A DNA stretch of 6,573 bases from the NCBI GenBank assembly GCA_903929655.1, contig CAIYVS010000220.1, positions 1 to 6,573 on the forward strand, read 5' to 3'. This document shows, in pieces, positions 6,046 to 6,573 of the stretch. Source of the stretch: an uncultured Bacteroidota bacterium. GTDB lineage: Bacteria; Bacteroidota; Bacteroidia; Chitinophagales; Chitinophagaceae. The first letter of the stretch is position 1; each line of letters begins with the position of its first letter. The notes below the pieces were generated by a model. That model saw nothing but the letters and a program-made list of their open reading frames with translations. It did not search any database and was not told the DNA's origin. Both the position numbers and the translations under genes were made by a program.

Positions 6046-6573
6046 TTATTTTTTTAAACCCAACATTTCAATTAAATAATTTACAAATTTGTCCAGCTCC
6101 AGCCCTGTTTTTACTACCGCTTGAGGTACTATAGCTCTATATTCATCGGTTAGTTTCACCTCATCCTCATTTATCTCAGCAGAAATGGCATTAGAAATTA
6201 AGGGTTCTATTCTTTGACCAATATTTGTAACAAACTTGATGCGGGAAAGTATTTGAGTAATATCATTTACCAAATGTCGATTGCCATCAGCCGGGTTGTA
6301 ATCACTCATTTCAACACAACAGAGCGAATATTTTTCTTTGTTTTTTGCAGCTTTTTTAATTTGATTGTTGCTCATTGTTATTGAGTTTCTATTATCCCAT
6401 CTGGATTTCACCTCAATAAAATATACAATCTTATCGCCTAATTTAACAACCATGTCTTGCCCTCCCTGTTTTTCATATACCTCAACACTAAATTCTTCGA
6501 TTTGTGTTTTGATTCTTTCACGAACTAAGTTTTCAATGTGAACACCAATTTTCTTTTTAAAATCAAAATCGGC
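6046..6573 (-). CDS. NO VEIN/DUF3883-like nuclease-fold domain protein, C-terminal end (partial)
   Basis: The frame is open from the right edge to the stop at 6046, showing the last 175 residues of a protein that begins outside the window. The visible part starts with a helical KKKIGVHIENLVRERI stretch (6-21). A PD-(D/E)XK-like core follows: QGGQD (36-40, Asp40), IVYFIEVKS (49-57, Glu54 and Lys56) and SNNQIKKA (68-75, Gln71), then the strand KYSLCCVEM (81-89). This arrangement matches the NO VEIN C-terminal domain (DUF3883), usually found at the end of large proteins, often with a sacsin/Hsp90-like ATPase domain at the other end. The C-terminal tail (about 100-175) includes YRAIVPQAVVKTGLELDKF. 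An internal Met at codon 41 (6453) is not a true start, because it falls inside the catalytic core, directly after Asp40. Function is not established; homologues occur in accessory and defence-rich regions. No clear terminator follows directly. Confidence 0.7.
   Translation of the reverse strand, partial: ADFDFKKKIGVHIENLVRERIKTQIEEFSVEVYEKQGGQDMVVKLGDKIVYFIEVKSRWDNRNSITMSNNQIKKAAKNKEKYSLCCVEMSDYNPADGNRHLVNDITQILSRIKFVTNIGQRIEPLISNAISAEINEDEVKLTDEYRAIVPQAVVKTGLELDKFVNYLIEMLGLKK

Noticed and set aside
6046..6453. Right-edge gene as a complete 135-residue protein starting at 6453
   Set aside because: The frame stays open to the window edge, and the Met lies inside the nuclease-like core; the upstream codons include the conserved GGQD motif.
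1..6573. CRISPR array, tRNA, rRNA, insertion sequence or riboswitch
   Set aside because: I saw no regularly spaced repeats, cloverleaf-like sequences, transposase motifs with terminal repeats, or recognisable riboswitch cores on either strand by eye.

Overview
The window looks like a chromosomal segment of a Bacteroidota bacterium, probably near the Chitinophagaceae or a related lineage, taken from a draft or metagenomic contig. The reasons are moderate to low GC, the absence of Shine-Dalgarno sequences ahead of the starts, one clear Bacteroidota-type -7 box (TAnnTTTG) and the style of the proteins. I infer the lineage from family resemblance; no marker gene proves it.

All six convincing genes are on the minus strand, so transcription runs from right to left. 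From the right edge: (1) 6046-6573 is the C-terminal end of a large protein carrying a NO VEIN/DUF3883-like nuclease-fold domain, and it continues beyond the window. (2) 5712-6045 is a gene-poor stretch with a strong palindromic hairpin and a possible remnant of an AraC-type regulator start. (3) 4725-5711 is an APH/choline-kinase-like phosphotransferase. (4) 3911-4552 is a divergent uracil/hypoxanthine-DNA glycosylase-superfamily protein with its own promoter-like -7 box. (5) 1967-3691 is a polytopic GT-C-like glycosyltransferase with a soluble C-terminal domain, followed by a probable terminator. (6) 1077-1895 is dapD of lysine/diaminopimelate biosynthesis. (7) 77-1063 is an MscS-type mechanosensitive channel, 13 bp behind dapD and probably co-transcribed with it. 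It is cut short at the left edge, where about 75 bases of GC-rich, homopolymer-rich sequence look like an assembly or sequencing artefact.

The genes do not form one pathway. DapD makes a precursor of lysine and peptidoglycan, the channel protects against osmotic downshock, the GT-C protein probably modifies an envelope glycan, and the glycosylase-like protein probably repairs deaminated bases. The kinase substrate is unknown. This reads as ordinary core chromosome up to about 5.8 kb. The most likely accessory, possibly defence-related, material is the NO VEIN-domain gene at the right edge. I see no CRISPR array, tRNA, rRNA, insertion sequence or complete new system in the window.
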